From NCBI GenBank assembly GCA_020852275.1, contig JADZBE010000023.1, positions 1 to 64,000 on the forward strand: DNA of 64,000 bases, in the 5' to 3' direction. The stretch comes from Phycisphaerales bacterium (GTDB taxonomy: Bacteria > Planctomycetota > Phycisphaerae > UBA1845). The notes under the pieces were generated by a model that did not search any database, was not told the origin of the DNA, and was given only the letters and a program-made list of their open reading frames with translations. Positions within the stretch are counted from its first letter, which is position 1. Each line of letters opens with the position of its first letter. The position numbers and the translations under genes were made by a program. Shown piece by piece: positions 14,862-23,423 of this stretch.

Positions 14862-17015
14862 GTGCGCATACCTTTGCTTCAACATCCCATTCGCGTCTGG
14901 CGAACCCTGTCGGCGCATCCGTGCCTGACGGTTCTGCTCACCGCGGGGGCGGCCGGCGTCTTCTGCTTTGCGTGGGATATGCAAGAACAGCGGGCGATCG
15001 GCCGCGCGACGCGCTGCCTCGTTGCACCGGACCAACCCGCCGATTTGAAGGTCCTCGCGTTGACGGAGTGGGTTTACGCCTCCTCGCGCTCGACGCGAAA
15101 TGAACGCTATTTCCTTCTACCGGGCATGAGAGCTACCGCGTGGCAGATCCTCGTTGAGGGCGGAGACTGTGCGGACAAGGCGCGGCTGCTGGTCGCCATG
15201 CTCGCGTCCATCGGTATTCCCGCGTCGCCCGTCATGCTGTTCGATTCGGCGACCGGCCGCGCCAGTCACACGGTGGTTGAGGCGGAGTACGCGCCCGGTC
15301 TGCGCATGGTCGTGGACCCGTCGTTCAATCTCGACTTCCCGCGGATCGGCGGCGGATATCACGACGTCTTGTCGCTGCGAGCGGATCCCCATGCAGCCGA
15401 AGACCGGGTGCGGCAGGCGCGCGCCCGGGCGCCCTGGCCGGCGAAAGTCATCTTCTACCGCATGGGCGCGGCCGGATACGGCAACGCGAGCGCCATTCAC
15501 TGGAACCGCAACTTTTTCACGCGGCTGGTGTTCGCCACGCTGCATCCATTCCTCAGCGACGGCGTTTTTCAGTTGCGGCGACCGGCGCTCGCCGAGAATC
15601 CGGCGCAACTGTGCGGCGTGCTGGCGCTCTTGGCGGGCGCGGTGCTGGCGATTGTGCTGCGGCTTGTGCTTCGTCAGCCGGCCGCGCGTGCCGTGCGCAT
15701 GCGGCGTGAAATCGTGCTTTTCAAGCCCGAGTGCGAGGTCCCGTGGGTTCGGGGCGCTGCCCGGTCACGGTTCGCCTGGGTGTTGGCGGGCGGGCTGGCG
15801 CTTCGACTGGCATGGATGGCATGGGTGCAGCCGGCGCCCGTGTCGGACTTTCTACACTATCAGGTGCTGGCGGAGAAGCTGCTCGACCACCACCAATTTG
15901 GCTTCCCCGCGCCCACCGCATTTCACCCGCCGCTTTTTCCCGCGTTTCTGGCGGGAGTCATGCTGATCAGCCGCAGCACGGCGGCGCTCACGCTGGCGTG
16001 CGTGGCGCTCTCCACGCTGCTGATCGCCGTCGTGCACAAGCTTGCGCTGCGCGCGACGCGAGGCGATTCACGCGCGGCGATCATCGCGGCGACACTGTGC
16101 GCTGCGAATCCGGCCTTCGTTTTTTTCTCCCCCGTGCTGGCGTCAGAACACCTGTTCGCCGTGCTCGTCGGTGCAAGCCTCATCATTGCGACGGGCGAAT
16201 CGACCGGCGCGGGCGTGAAGCCGGTGCTCGCCGGCGCCTTGCTCGGACTTGCAGCCCTGACGCTCTCAGAAGCGGTTTTCTACGCGCCCGTTGTGGCCGC
16301 GGCCGTGGGCATGGGAGAACTCCGGCTTCGGAAGCGCGTCGGCTGCGCGGCGATCTGCGGACTGGCTTTCGTGCTGACGCTGGCGCCGTGGCTGCTGCGC
16401 AATCGCATGATGGTGGGCGAGGGCGTCGGGCTGACCACGGCCGGCGGCATCCATCTTTACCTGGCGCACAACCCCGACGGCTACGGCTGGCGAAATCTCA
16501 ATGAGACGCCGCTGGGCGGGCTTGATACCGCCACGGCGCATCACGTCGGGGCGAGGCTGGCCTTCGATCACATCGGCAACGACCCCGAACATCTCCTGCG
16601 GAACTTCGTGACGGGCCTGGTCGCGCTCCTGCGACCGGCGAACTACGGGCTGTTCTGGAGCACGGGCTGGTCGCCGGGGGCGGGTGCGCCGCCGCCGCGA
16701 ACGGGTTATCCGCCCGTGCTGTACTTGCTCCTGTCCGTGGGAGTCGTGTTCTACGCGGCGCTGGCCCTGCTCGGGACGATCGGGCTGTGGCGGCTGCGCG
16801 AACAGCACGTCGCGGGATGGCGCGTACTCGTCGGCATTCTGATCATGCACGTGCTGTGCTACGCCGGCGTCTTTTGGGGTTCGGGGCGTTACCGTTACTT
16901 CATGGAGGCGATCCTCTGCGCTGGCGGAGGCGTGGCGCTCGACGCCGCGCTGCGCCACGCCAGCCGGCGCGATGTGCGCCGCATCGAACGAGTCGGGCTG
17001 CTCGCCCCGGCCTGA
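14862..17015 (+). CDS. Transglutaminase-like domain fused to a GT39-like membrane glycosyltransferase
   Basis: The 717-residue product has one N-terminal hydrophobic segment, then a transglutaminase-like core at residues 60-190. This core has Cys in GGDCADKARLL, His in RASHTVVEAEY and Asp in VVDPSFNLDF, the classical Cys-His-Asp order. From about residue 290 a multi-span membrane region resembles the ArnT/PMT (GT39) clan, with an early acidic motif (PVSDFLHYQVLAEKLL), HPPLFPAFLAGV and about ten hydrophobic segments. GT39-type enzymes transfer sugars from polyprenyl phosphates on the outer face of the membrane. The listed GTG 14862 directly abuts AGGAA; TTG 14874 would give better SD spacing. 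The gene appears monocistronic. Confidence 0.75.
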   Translation: MRIPLLQHPIRVWRTLSAHPCLTVLLTAGAAGVFCFAWDMQEQRAIGRATRCLVAPDQPADLKVLALTEWVYASSRSTRNERYFLLPGMRATAWQILVEGGDCADKARLLVAMLASIGIPASPVMLFDSATGRASHTVVEAEYAPGLRMVVDPSFNLDFPRIGGGYHDVLSLRADPHAAEDRVRQARARAPWPAKVIFYRMGAAGYGNASAIHWNRNFFTRLVFATLHPFLSDGVFQLRRPALAENPAQLCGVLALLAGAVLAIVLRLVLRQPAARAVRMRREIVLFKPECEVPWVRGAARSRFAWVLAGGLALRLAWMAWVQPAPVSDFLHYQVLAEKLLDHHQFGFPAPTAFHPPLFPAFLAGVMLISRSTAALTLACVALSTLLIAVVHKLALRATRGDSRAAIIAATLCAANPAFVFFSPVLASEHLFAVLVGASLIIATGESTGAGVKPVLAGALLGLAALTLSEAVFYAPVVAAAVGMGELRLRKRVGCAAICGLAFVLTLAPWLLRNRMMVGEGVGLTTAGGIHLYLAHNPDGYGWRNLNETPLGGLDTATAHHVGARLAFDHIGNDPEHLLRNFVTGLVALLRPANYGLFWSTGWSPGAGAPPPRTGYPPVLYLLLSVGVVFYAALALLGTIGLWRLREQHVAGWRVLVGILIMHVLCYAGVFWGSGRYRYFMEAILCAGGGVALDAALRHASRRDVRRIERVGLLAPA

Positions 17016-17148
17016 GAACGAAAACCCTCCGCTTTCCGGCGTCGCCGGCGGCGATGCGTTTCGGCCGCTTCCCTGCCGGCGCCGCGCTGTTAACATGCGT
17101 CCGGTTTGCAGCACGTCTTGGGCGGTCGATCCGCGGGGAGGTCCACAC

Positions 17149-17559
17149 ATGCGCGCCGCTGTGGCCGATCAGCTTTCCATCTTCTTGATGAATCGCCCGG
17201 GCATCCTCGCGGATCTCTGCGAGACGCTCTGCCGGCGCGACGTTCACGTGCGCGCCATGACCGTCCTGGAGAGCTTTGACATCGGCACCGTGCGCATCGT
17301 CTGCGACAACGTCACCGTCGCGGAGGAATGTCTCACGCGATTCGGCGCAAGCTGGATCGTCGTGCGCGTGCTCGTCATCGAGATCGCCAATCGCCCCGGC
17401 GCCGTCGCCGGCATTTCCCGCGCCCTGGCGAGCGCCGGCGTCAACATCGAGTACATGTACGCCTCCGCCAGCCCGCATGCGGAAAGCACGATCGGCGTCT
17501 TTCGCGTCGCGGAGAAGGACCTCGATCGCGCGGTCCTGCTGGAGTTTCCCGACGAGTAG
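17149..17559 (+). CDS. Tandem ACT-domain protein
   Basis: The 136-residue product consists of two ACT domains and nothing else. The first covers residues 6-65 (LSIFLMNRPGILADLCETL) and the second 70-136 (VLVIEIANRPGAVAGISRAL then AGVNIEYMYA). ACT domains bind amino acids or other small ligands between paired domains. Stand-alone double-ACT proteins are usually regulators, often linked to amino-acid or acyl-CoA metabolism. ATG 17149 was chosen because GGGGAGG lies 7 bases upstream; the frame is open further upstream inside the previous gene, but that part is not ACT-like. No obvious partner is adjacent, so the ligand and target cannot be named. Confidence 0.85.
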   Translation: MRAAVADQLSIFLMNRPGILADLCETLCRRDVHVRAMTVLESFDIGTVRIVCDNVTVAEECLTRFGASWIVVRVLVIEIANRPGAVAGISRALASAGVNIEYMYASASPHAESTIGVFRVAEKDLDRAVLLEFPDE

Positions 17560-17587
17560 CCGCCCGTGCCGAGAGGCGATGCTCGCC

Positions 17588-17688
17588 ATTCCCGCGCAGG
17601 CGGGAATCCGGCCGGTGGCCTGCGAGCTACCACGTATCCAGCGGTTTTCCCCGGCGGAGTGAACCCCTGGTTGCGCGGGGGTGACGGG
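17588..17688 (+). repeat. ATTCCCGCG...CGCGGGAAT-type palindromic element
   Basis: The perfect palindrome core ATTCCCGCGCAGGCGGGAAT at 17588-17607 is followed about 60 bases later by CGCGGGGGTGACGGG near 17675-17687. A better-preserved copy is at 20589-20661 and a truncated one at 37817-37832. This core is a widely dispersed bacterial repeat type. No gene is seen in 17560-17771. Confidence 0.85.
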
Positions 17689-17771
17689 CGCCAGGTCCGC
17701 TTTCCAGTTCCGTCACGCGCTGCCAAGGGGCCTGCGTTGCGGCCGGCACGATCGAGCAGCCGCGCTCCCGC

Positions 17772-17954
17772 TCAGTCGCCCAGGTCGTCGAAAAACTCGT
17801 CCAGGTCGTCGAAGAAATCGTCGTTGTTGTCGAAGTCGATGTTGATGTCCTGCCCTGGCACTTCGATGCGGCAGCTCTCCGCCTGAAGAATCCCCGCCAG
17901 CGGAATCAAACCCAACACCCAACGCCATCCTACCCGCTTCGCCCATGTGAACAT
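17772..17954 (-). CDS. Small secreted acidic protein
   Basis: The 60-residue product begins at an ATG preceded by AAAGGGGA, a good Shine-Dalgarno 6 bases upstream. The first 28 residues form a signal peptide (WRWVLGLIPLAGILQA). The mature part is short and very acidic, ending with two near-repeats of F-F-D-D-L (DFFDDLDEFFDDLGD). The Cys after the signal (ESC) is not a canonical lipobox. The acidic repeats suggest cation or cationic-surface binding, but nothing proves it. The SD, signal peptide and isolated position support a real gene; no homologue is recognised. Confidence 0.55.
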   Translation of the reverse strand: MFTWAKRVGWRWVLGLIPLAGILQAESCRIEVPGQDINIDFDNNDDFFDDLDEFFDDLGD

Positions 17955-18114
17955 GACACGTCCCCTTTCGGCCAAGAAGTCCATTTCCCACCGCGGCTGC
18001 AGTCCCGGCCCGTTGGAGGAAACGACGGCCCGGCCGCGCCTGCGAAATGGTAGCCTTGCAGGGCGTGTCCTGTCCATGCGCGATCCGGCGCGAGCAGGGA
18101 ATTCAATGTTCGCC

Positions 18115-18293
18115 GGGTGGCATGTTCTCGCTGTACTCAGCGTGAGCATGTTGCCAAGCGTATGGGCGTGTGACGGCCGGGTGGCATGCTCTCGCTGTAC
18201 CCAGCGTGAGCATGTTGCCAAGCGTATGAGCGTGTGACGGCCGGGTGGCATGCTCTCGCTGTACCCAGCGTGAGCATGTTGCCAAGTGCGGAC
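18115..18293 (+). repeat. Three tandem 64-bp hairpin units
   Basis: GGGTGGCATG starts at 18115, 18179 and 18243, an exact 64-bp period. Each unit has a strong hairpin whose arms are GCTCTCGCTG and CAGCGTGAGC, with flanks extending the stem (GGCATG / CATGTTGCC). Units 2 and 3 are nearly identical over their shared length, so the duplication is recent. The array lies between two genes read leftwards. Confidence 0.92.
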
Positions 18294-18724
18294 TCAGGTG
18301 ACGACGGGAGGCTGTTATCCTGAGCCGGTCCGCAGGGCCCTTCGATTCTCAGTCGCTGCGTTGACGCAGCGTGCTTGCCGGTCGAAAGCGAAGCGACGTG
18401 TTGATCGCCGAAGCCGGGAAAGGGGATCATTGAAAGGCCCTGCCGGCGCGAGGATGGCGAGAGCTTGCGCAAAAGTTCAGGCAGGGCCATCGCAACGCCG
18501 ACAACGGGGGTGTTCTTGGCAGTGCCCTCGGGAGATGGCTCCTCGCTTCGGTGTTGCCGGCTTGCCCGGGACGATCGACGGAGCCTTTCGCCCTCGCCGG
18601 CGCTTCGGGTTCTGAACCCGTAGCGCCAGCAAAGGCGCCTGCGGCTCGGGCTGGCGTGGACGGTTCAGCCGCGCGCCGCGAGACGGCTCGTTCGTCGAGT
18701 CACGGCTCGCGCGGAGCGGTCTGC
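18294..18724. other. Gene-free stretch with one inverted element
   Basis: I see no convincing gene here. The only structured part is 18591-18634. There CTCGCCGGCGCTTCGGGTTC is followed immediately by its inverted form GAACCCGTAGCGCCAGC. This is the same element family as 13680-13761, here as a head-to-head pair that would form a tight hairpin. Confidence 0.6.
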
Positions 18725-19087
18725 TCAAGCGTGTGCCACCGGACACCGGCCACCCGCCGCCGGCGCCGTCGGTGCGCCGCCCGCCGCGGACATCGGCTTG
18801 CCCTCCGTGCCATAGATCTCGTGCTTGGGGCGCTTGGAGAGAATCTGCTCGCGGCCCCAGTCGGCGACGTTGCGGAATTGCTCGGAGGCAATGAACGCCT
18901 GAAACGCCTGCGGGTCCGTCCACTCGGAGATGATCAGGTACGACTGCGCCGAGGCCACGTCGCGGTACAGGTGCGACTCCTTGTGCCCTGCCATGCGGTT
19001 CATCACGTCGAGCACCTTCTTGAACACCTGCTCGAACTGCGCCTCCTTGCCCGGCAGCACGTCGTAATTCATTCCCACGGTTGTCAT
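18725..19087 (-). CDS. Antibiotic-biosynthesis monooxygenase (ABM) family protein
   Basis: The 120-residue product has an ABM/dimeric alpha-beta barrel domain over the first 95 residues. It shows the alternating pattern MNYDVLPGKEAQFEQVF, then HLYRDVASAQSYLIISEWTD and a helix FQAFIASEQFRNVADWG. Proteins of this fold include small monooxygenases and heme-degrading IsdG-like enzymes. The C-terminus adds a low-complexity tail ending GGRCPVAHA, whose Cys-Pro recalls a heme-regulatory motif; this is only suggestive. ATG 19087 was chosen because AAGGAGAAAC lies about 8 bases upstream. The gene is followed in the same direction by nothing close; the ZIP gene lies 89 bases upstream of its start. Confidence 0.8.
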   Translation of the reverse strand: MTTVGMNYDVLPGKEAQFEQVFKKVLDVMNRMAGHKESHLYRDVASAQSYLIISEWTDPQAFQAFIASEQFRNVADWGREQILSKRPKHEIYGTEGKPMSAAGGAPTAPAAGGRCPVAHA

Positions 19088-19176
19088 GGCGAAGTTTCTC
19101 CTTGCCCGAAACGCCTTCCCATCGTGCGTCCCTGCAAGCTTATCGGTCGATCCGGCCGCGCAGTCAAGCAGCGGCC

Positions 19177-20202
19177 TCAATGCGCGTGTCCGACCGCGTG
19201 GGCAGGCTCGAAGAGCGCCGTCACGTACATGACCGCGGCGCCGAGAATCACGGCCATGAAGAGCTTCATGCGATCGTGCGAGTGAAACTGCACCTCGGGC
19301 AGCAGATCCGAAAGCGCGATGCACACAAACGTCCCCGCGCTGAACGCCAACATGCCGCCCGTCAGCTCGCTCTGCAGGACCCGCTCCGCCAGCGCCGACT
19401 CTCCCAGTCCGAAAAGCACCACGCCCAGAGGAATCATGCCCGCGAAGGCGATCTGAGCGATGAACGCCGTCCCGCGCGAGTAACCGCTCTTGGTCAAGAG
19501 CGTCGAAATGGTGAACGAGTCCGCCGGCTTGTGCAGCACCGTGGCCACAAACACCGCAAAACCCAGTTGCGGCGCCGCATCATGCCCCAGCACCGCGCTG
19601 CCCAGCGCCGCCCCGCCCATCAGCGTGTGCAGGAACAGCCCGATCACCGCCGACCAGCCGGCCACGCGAGGCGCGGCCGCCTGCGACCCCGCGCCATCCG
19701 ACGCCAACCCCGCGGCGCCTTCCGTGGAAGCCCGTTCGGTCGCCGGCGCGTCGATCCCCTTGGAGACTTTCGGACACGGCTCCGCGCGGACGTGCTCGTG
19801 AGAGTGTGGGTGCTCGTGAGAGTGAGTCGGCTCGTGAGAGTGGGCGGGGCTGGGCGCATGCGTGTGTGCGTGAGCAGGTGAATGTCCGCCCTGATGCGAA
19901 TGCCTGTGCGAGTCGAGTTCCCGCCCAAGCTCCTCGACCGTTTCGTGGCTGTGCGGGCTGAGAAATCGCTCGATGACGTACAACCCCAGCACGCCCACGG
20001 CCATCCACAAACCAAACTGCTCCTCGCACAGGTGCGCCGACTCCGGCATCATGTGGAAGAACGCCGCGCCCAGCATCGCCCCGGCCGACAGGCTCAGGTA
20101 CACCTGCAGCTTCACGTGCGAAATCCGCTGCGCCAGCGGAAACCAGCCGCCCAAGAGCGAGACCAAGGCAATTGCCAGGCAGTAGAAGATGATGCGGCTC
20201 AT
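19177..20202 (-). CDS. ZIP-family divalent metal transporter
   Basis: The 341-residue integral membrane protein has the ZIP layout: three N-terminal helices, a long cytoplasmic-type loop, then five helices. The loop (residues 105-175) is extremely His-rich (HSHEPTHSHEHPHSHEH), as in zinc-binding ZIP loops. The metal-site helices read LFLHTLMGGAALGSA (TM4) and VATVLHKPADSF (TM5), corresponding to the H-N-x-x-D and H-E-x-x-H positions. They fit the ZIP group with H-K-x-x-D. It likely imports zinc or a similar cation across the inner membrane. ATG 20202 begins just before the first helix; the frame is open upstream, but the extra residues are not membrane-like. Confidence 0.85.
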   Translation of the reverse strand: MSRIIFYCLAIALVSLLGGWFPLAQRISHVKLQVYLSLSAGAMLGAAFFHMMPESAHLCEEQFGLWMAVGVLGLYVIERFLSPHSHETVEELGRELDSHRHSHQGGHSPAHAHTHAPSPAHSHEPTHSHEHPHSHEHVRAEPCPKVSKGIDAPATERASTEGAAGLASDGAGSQAAAPRVAGWSAVIGLFLHTLMGGAALGSAVLGHDAAPQLGFAVFVATVLHKPADSFTISTLLTKSGYSRGTAFIAQIAFAGMIPLGVVLFGLGESALAERVLQSELTGGMLAFSAGTFVCIALSDLLPEVQFHSHDRMKLFMAVILGAAVMYVTALFEPAHAVGHAH

Positions 20203-20267
20203 GGCTGGAAACTGGAAACTAAAGACTGGATGACTCCGCGTTGAACGTAAAATGGTCCCAGAGCGCG

Positions 20268-20406
20268 GGTGGCATGGTCTACGGTACTCCGTTGACTCTG
20301 CTCTCGCCCCGCGCGCCGCGGCGGGTGGCACGGTCAACGGTACTCCGTTGGCCGTGGTCCTGCCCCGCCCGCCACGGCCTGGCGAGTACGCCAGACCGTG
20401 CCGCCC
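20268..20406 (+). repeat. GGGTGGCA...TGCC(A/G)CCC palindromic elements
   Basis: Two GGGTGGCA-headed elements, near 20269 and 20323, each contain ACGGTACTCCGTTG. An inverted end follows at 20372-20406 (ACGCCAGACCGTGCC then GCCC). About 30 bases of this end are identical to 42194-42224, so it is a dispersed element. No gene is seen in 20203-20764. Confidence 0.85.
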
Positions 20407-20588
20407 GGTTTCCCTTCAACGAGCTTCTCGCTGGAAACTGGAAGCTCGGGTTCGCAAGCTGGGACAAAATAAAGCGACCGGCTTCTTCGAACCTCAATCC
20501 TCGCCGCCGCGGCTATAATCCAAAGGCGGCGCGGTTCGGTCAACCTGCGCCGTTTGGAGTCTATCAGTCTGTGTTCAAAGGCGGCACT

Positions 20589-20661
20589 CGTCATTCCCGC
20601 GCAGGCGGGAATGCAGCGGTCTGGCGATGTGCTCTGGACCCCCGCCTGCGCGGGGGTGACG
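20589..20661 (+). repeat. Intact palindromic element of the ATTCCCGCG family
   Basis: The left arm starts CGTCATTCCCGCGCAGGCGG. The right arm, ending near 20661, is its inverted form with G-to-A-type variants (CCCCCGCCTGCGCGGGGGTG then ACG). Each arm is a palindrome and the two are inverted relative to each other across about 25 bases. This makes a MITE-like unit of about 73 bp without coding capacity. Confidence 0.88.
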
Positions 20662-20764
20662 GCGGTCATGCTCAGTTTCTAGTTCCATCTGGGCCTGCCA
20701 TGCCCCACAGGCATCGGCGCGCAGAAACTCCGTGCAACTAAAAACGCTCCTCAGCGATCACACC

Positions 20765-21784
20765 ATGCCATCCGCCCCCGCGCTGGTACTACGTTCCAAC
20801 GACGGAATGGTTCGCTGTGTTGCGTGTGGACATCGCTGCCTCATCAAGCCCGGTCGCGCCGGCGTCTGCCGCGTCCGCTTCAACCGCGACGGCGAGCTGC
20901 GCGCCCCGGCGGGCTACGCGGCCGGCGTGCAGATCGACCCCATCGAGAAGAAGCCCTTCTTCCACGTTCTGCCCGGCAGCGAGGCCTTGTCCTTCGGCAT
21001 GTTGGGCTGCGACTACCACTGCGGCTACTGCCAGAATTGGGTGACCAGTCAGGCGCTGCGCGACGACCGCGCCGTCGCCGACTTCCGCTCGACGTCGCCG
21101 CAGCGCCTCGTCGAGGCCGCGCGACGCCACGGCACGCCCGTCATGGTCAGCACGTACAACGAGCCGCTCATCACCGCCGACTGGGCCGTCGAAATCTTCA
21201 AGCTGGCACGCGCGGAGGGCATCACCTGCGGCTTCGTCAGCAACGGCAACGCCACGCCCGAGGTGCTGGAGTTCATCCGCCCGTGGGTGGACCTGTACAA
21301 GGTGGACCTCAAGGGCTTCGACGACCGGCGCTACCGCGAACTGGGCGGCGTGCTGGACAACGTGCTGCAGACGATCCGCCGCCTGCACGCGATGCGCTTC
21401 TGGGTCGAGGTTGTCACGCTGCTCGTGCCGGGTTTCAACGACTCCCAGGACGAGCTGCAAGCGCTCGCCGATTTCATCTCCGGTGTGTCGCCAGTCATCC
21501 CGTGGCATGTCACGGCCTTTCATCCTGACTACAAGATGGTGGACGCGCCGCGCACCTCCGCGGACGCGCTGCTTCGCGCTTATGACATCGGGCGCCGCGC
21601 CGGTCTGCGATTCGTGTACGCCGGCAATCTCCCCGGCGGCGTGGGCGACCGCGAGAACACCGTATGCCCGACATGCGGAACCGTTTTGATAGAACGGATC
21701 GGGTTCACCGTGAAGTCGAACCGCCTCGCCCGATCCGGGTGCCCTGGATGTGGCGCAAACATTCCCGGCCGCTGGGAAAGATAA
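20765..21784 (+). CDS. amrS: AmmeMemoRadiSam-system radical SAM enzyme (AmrS-like)
   Basis: The roughly 340-residue product has the radical SAM cluster motif C-x3-C-x2-C (GCDYHCGYCQNW, near residue 83). A Cys pair precedes it (VRCVACGHRCLI), followed by PIEKKPFFHVLPG. This is the pattern of the family once annotated as pyruvate-formate-lyase activating enzyme-like and now grouped as AmrS. The C-terminus has a zinc-ribbon-like set (VCPTCG ... GCPGCG). Partners AmrA (AMMECR1 domain) and AmrB (Memo) are not in this window. ATG 20765 fits the family N-terminus. GTG 20732 is an alternative that adds 11 residues; no clear SD favours either. Confidence 0.85.
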   Translation: MPSAPALVLRSNDGMVRCVACGHRCLIKPGRAGVCRVRFNRDGELRAPAGYAAGVQIDPIEKKPFFHVLPGSEALSFGMLGCDYHCGYCQNWVTSQALRDDRAVADFRSTSPQRLVEAARRHGTPVMVSTYNEPLITADWAVEIFKLARAEGITCGFVSNGNATPEVLEFIRPWVDLYKVDLKGFDDRRYRELGGVLDNVLQTIRRLHAMRFWVEVVTLLVPGFNDSQDELQALADFISGVSPVIPWHVTAFHPDYKMVDAPRTSADALLRAYDIGRRAGLRFVYAGNLPGGVGDRENTVCPTCGTVLIERIGFTVKSNRLARSGCPGCGANIPGRWER

Positions 21785-21999
21785 CGGGGATGGCACGCGC
21801 CTTCCTTTTGCAGGGTGCCGGGACGGGTCAGGTTTCGGCAGGTTACGGCATCGACCCCCCGGCCCGTCCCTGGCCCTTCCCCGCCGCAAGGGGTCCGCGG
21901 TGATGTCTTGCAGAACCAGCGCGACTTGCCATTTCGTCGCGCTTGCGGTGAGAGTATCGCCGGCGCACGAACCGGGCAGCAGGGGAATGAGGCACAGAC

Positions 22000-23352
22000 A
22001 TGCCTGACGGACACGCAGATACGAAGCAGACAGAGGGCACGTCAACAAGCCTTCGCTCCGTCGCGCCGTCTGCCTGCCTGATCTTCTGCGTCGCGCTCGC
22101 CGCGCGCGCGGCGTTTGCGCTGCTTTACGGCGGAAGTGAGCCGGCCGCCAAATTCGGCGGCAACAAGGAAGATCCGCAGGCCTACCTTTGGATCGCGGAG
22201 AACTTCTGCGACCACGGTACGCTCGGGTTTCGCGGTGAACCCAGCGCCCGCCGCGCGCCGGCCTATCCCCTTCTGCTCGCTGCGCTGACGGCCATCGGCG
22301 GCGGCGACCTTCTCGCCGTGCGCCTCGCGCAAGGCGCGCTCGACGCGATCACGGCCGTGATGGTGTTCGCCGCTGTGCTGAACTTTGCCTCGCGCCGCGC
22401 GGCGCTGATCAGCGGGCTGCTCTACGCGGCATATCCGATCTACATTTTCAACACATCAGAAATCATGACCGAAGTGCTCGTGCTGTCCTTCACCGCCCTG
22501 GCGACGTGGGCCGCGTCGAGATCGCTGCTGCGGAGATCGACGCTGGCCGCGGCGCTGGCCGGGATGGCGTGCGGGCTGCTCGCGCTGACCCGAGAGAACA
22601 ACCTGCTGCTCGTGCCGCTATGGGCGGGCGTGCTGGTGTGGGCGGGCTGTCGGAGGGGTCGGCGCGCCGGCTTGCTCAGCGCCATTCGACGCCCCGCCGT
22701 GCTGCTCGCCGCCGCGCTGCTGACTTACGCGCCGTGGGTCGTGCGCAACAGTCTCCTCTTTCACACGTTTGTTCCCACCGGAACCAGCGGCGGCGAGAAC
22801 CTGCTGCGCAGCATGGGCATCGCGCGCGAGGGCGAGAGCTTCGACTGGCCCCGCTGCCTGGAAGATCATGGCCTGCTGAACTACTGGGCGTATCACAACC
22901 CCGCCAATCGGGGCAGCGCTTTTCCGGACGAGCTGGCCAGCGACCGCGCGGCGCGGGAGCTTGCATCGACCTGGATACGGGAGAATCCCGCGCGATTCGC
23001 GACCTACGGCGTGGAGAAGCTCGCGCGCATCTTCACCCAGATCGACGTGGTCCGCCCCGCGGCGCGCGGAGGCACGCTGCGCGACGTGCTCACCTGGTCG
23101 TACCGCACCGTGGCCGTGCTGGGACTGATCGGCGCCGCGCTGCTGCTCCGAGCCGGCCGCGGCGATCTCGTCGCGCTCTTGGCCGCCCTGACCCTCACCT
23201 GCGTCGTCGTCTTGTTTCTCTTCTGCGCCTGGAAGCGCTATCGCTACGTGGCGTTCGACTTCGCGTGCATTCTGACCGCCGGCGCCGCCTTGGACTGGAT
23301 GCTGTCGGTACCAGTCAGCTTCCGGCGTTTGGCTGCGCACGGAGCGCGTTGA
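22000..23352 (+). CDS. GT39-like (ArnT/PMT clan) membrane glycosyltransferase
   Basis: The 450-residue membrane protein has about ten hydrophobic segments. It shows the hallmarks of polyprenyl-phosphate-sugar transferases: an early acidic loop (EDPQAYLWIAENF), RRAPAYPLLLAAL and a conserved ALTRENNLLLVPL segment. A periplasmic loop follows (TYAPWVVRNSLLFHTFVP, then SGGENLLRSMG). Acceptor and donor are unknown. It resembles the C-terminal half of the protein at 14862-17015 (for example the RNS/RNR motif after the 'APW' helix), so the two are probably related. ATG 22000 has a weak GAGG upstream. The 21785-21999 gap shows no gene or clear motif. Confidence 0.8.
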   Translation: MPDGHADTKQTEGTSTSLRSVAPSACLIFCVALAARAAFALLYGGSEPAAKFGGNKEDPQAYLWIAENFCDHGTLGFRGEPSARRAPAYPLLLAALTAIGGGDLLAVRLAQGALDAITAVMVFAAVLNFASRRAALISGLLYAAYPIYIFNTSEIMTEVLVLSFTALATWAASRSLLRRSTLAAALAGMACGLLALTRENNLLLVPLWAGVLVWAGCRRGRRAGLLSAIRRPAVLLAAALLTYAPWVVRNSLLFHTFVPTGTSGGENLLRSMGIAREGESFDWPRCLEDHGLLNYWAYHNPANRGSAFPDELASDRAARELASTWIRENPARFATYGVEKLARIFTQIDVVRPAARGGTLRDVLTWSYRTVAVLGLIGAALLLRAGRGDLVALLAALTLTCVVVLFLFCAWKRYRYVAFDFACILTAGAALDWMLSVPVSFRRLAAHGAR

Positions 23353-23423
23353 ACCGCCCGCAGTCAGGCCCAACATCCAGCGGTTTCTTGGCCGCGGACG
23401 GGGTGGCCGATATATTCGGGTCC

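Noticed and set aside
17560-17771. tRNA gene suggested by the GC-rich palindrome
   Set aside because: No cloverleaf, acceptor stem or T-loop could be drawn; the palindrome belongs to a dispersed repeat family.
18115-18293. CRISPR-like repeats with spacers
   Set aside because: The whole 64-bp unit is repeated, including the would-be spacer, so it is a plain tandem duplication.
22506-23423. Very long N-terminal extension of thrS (open frame back to 22506)
   Set aside because: The frame overlaps the GT39-like gene on the same strand in another phase and reads as basic low-complexity sequence; the TGS domain begins exactly at ATG 23424.
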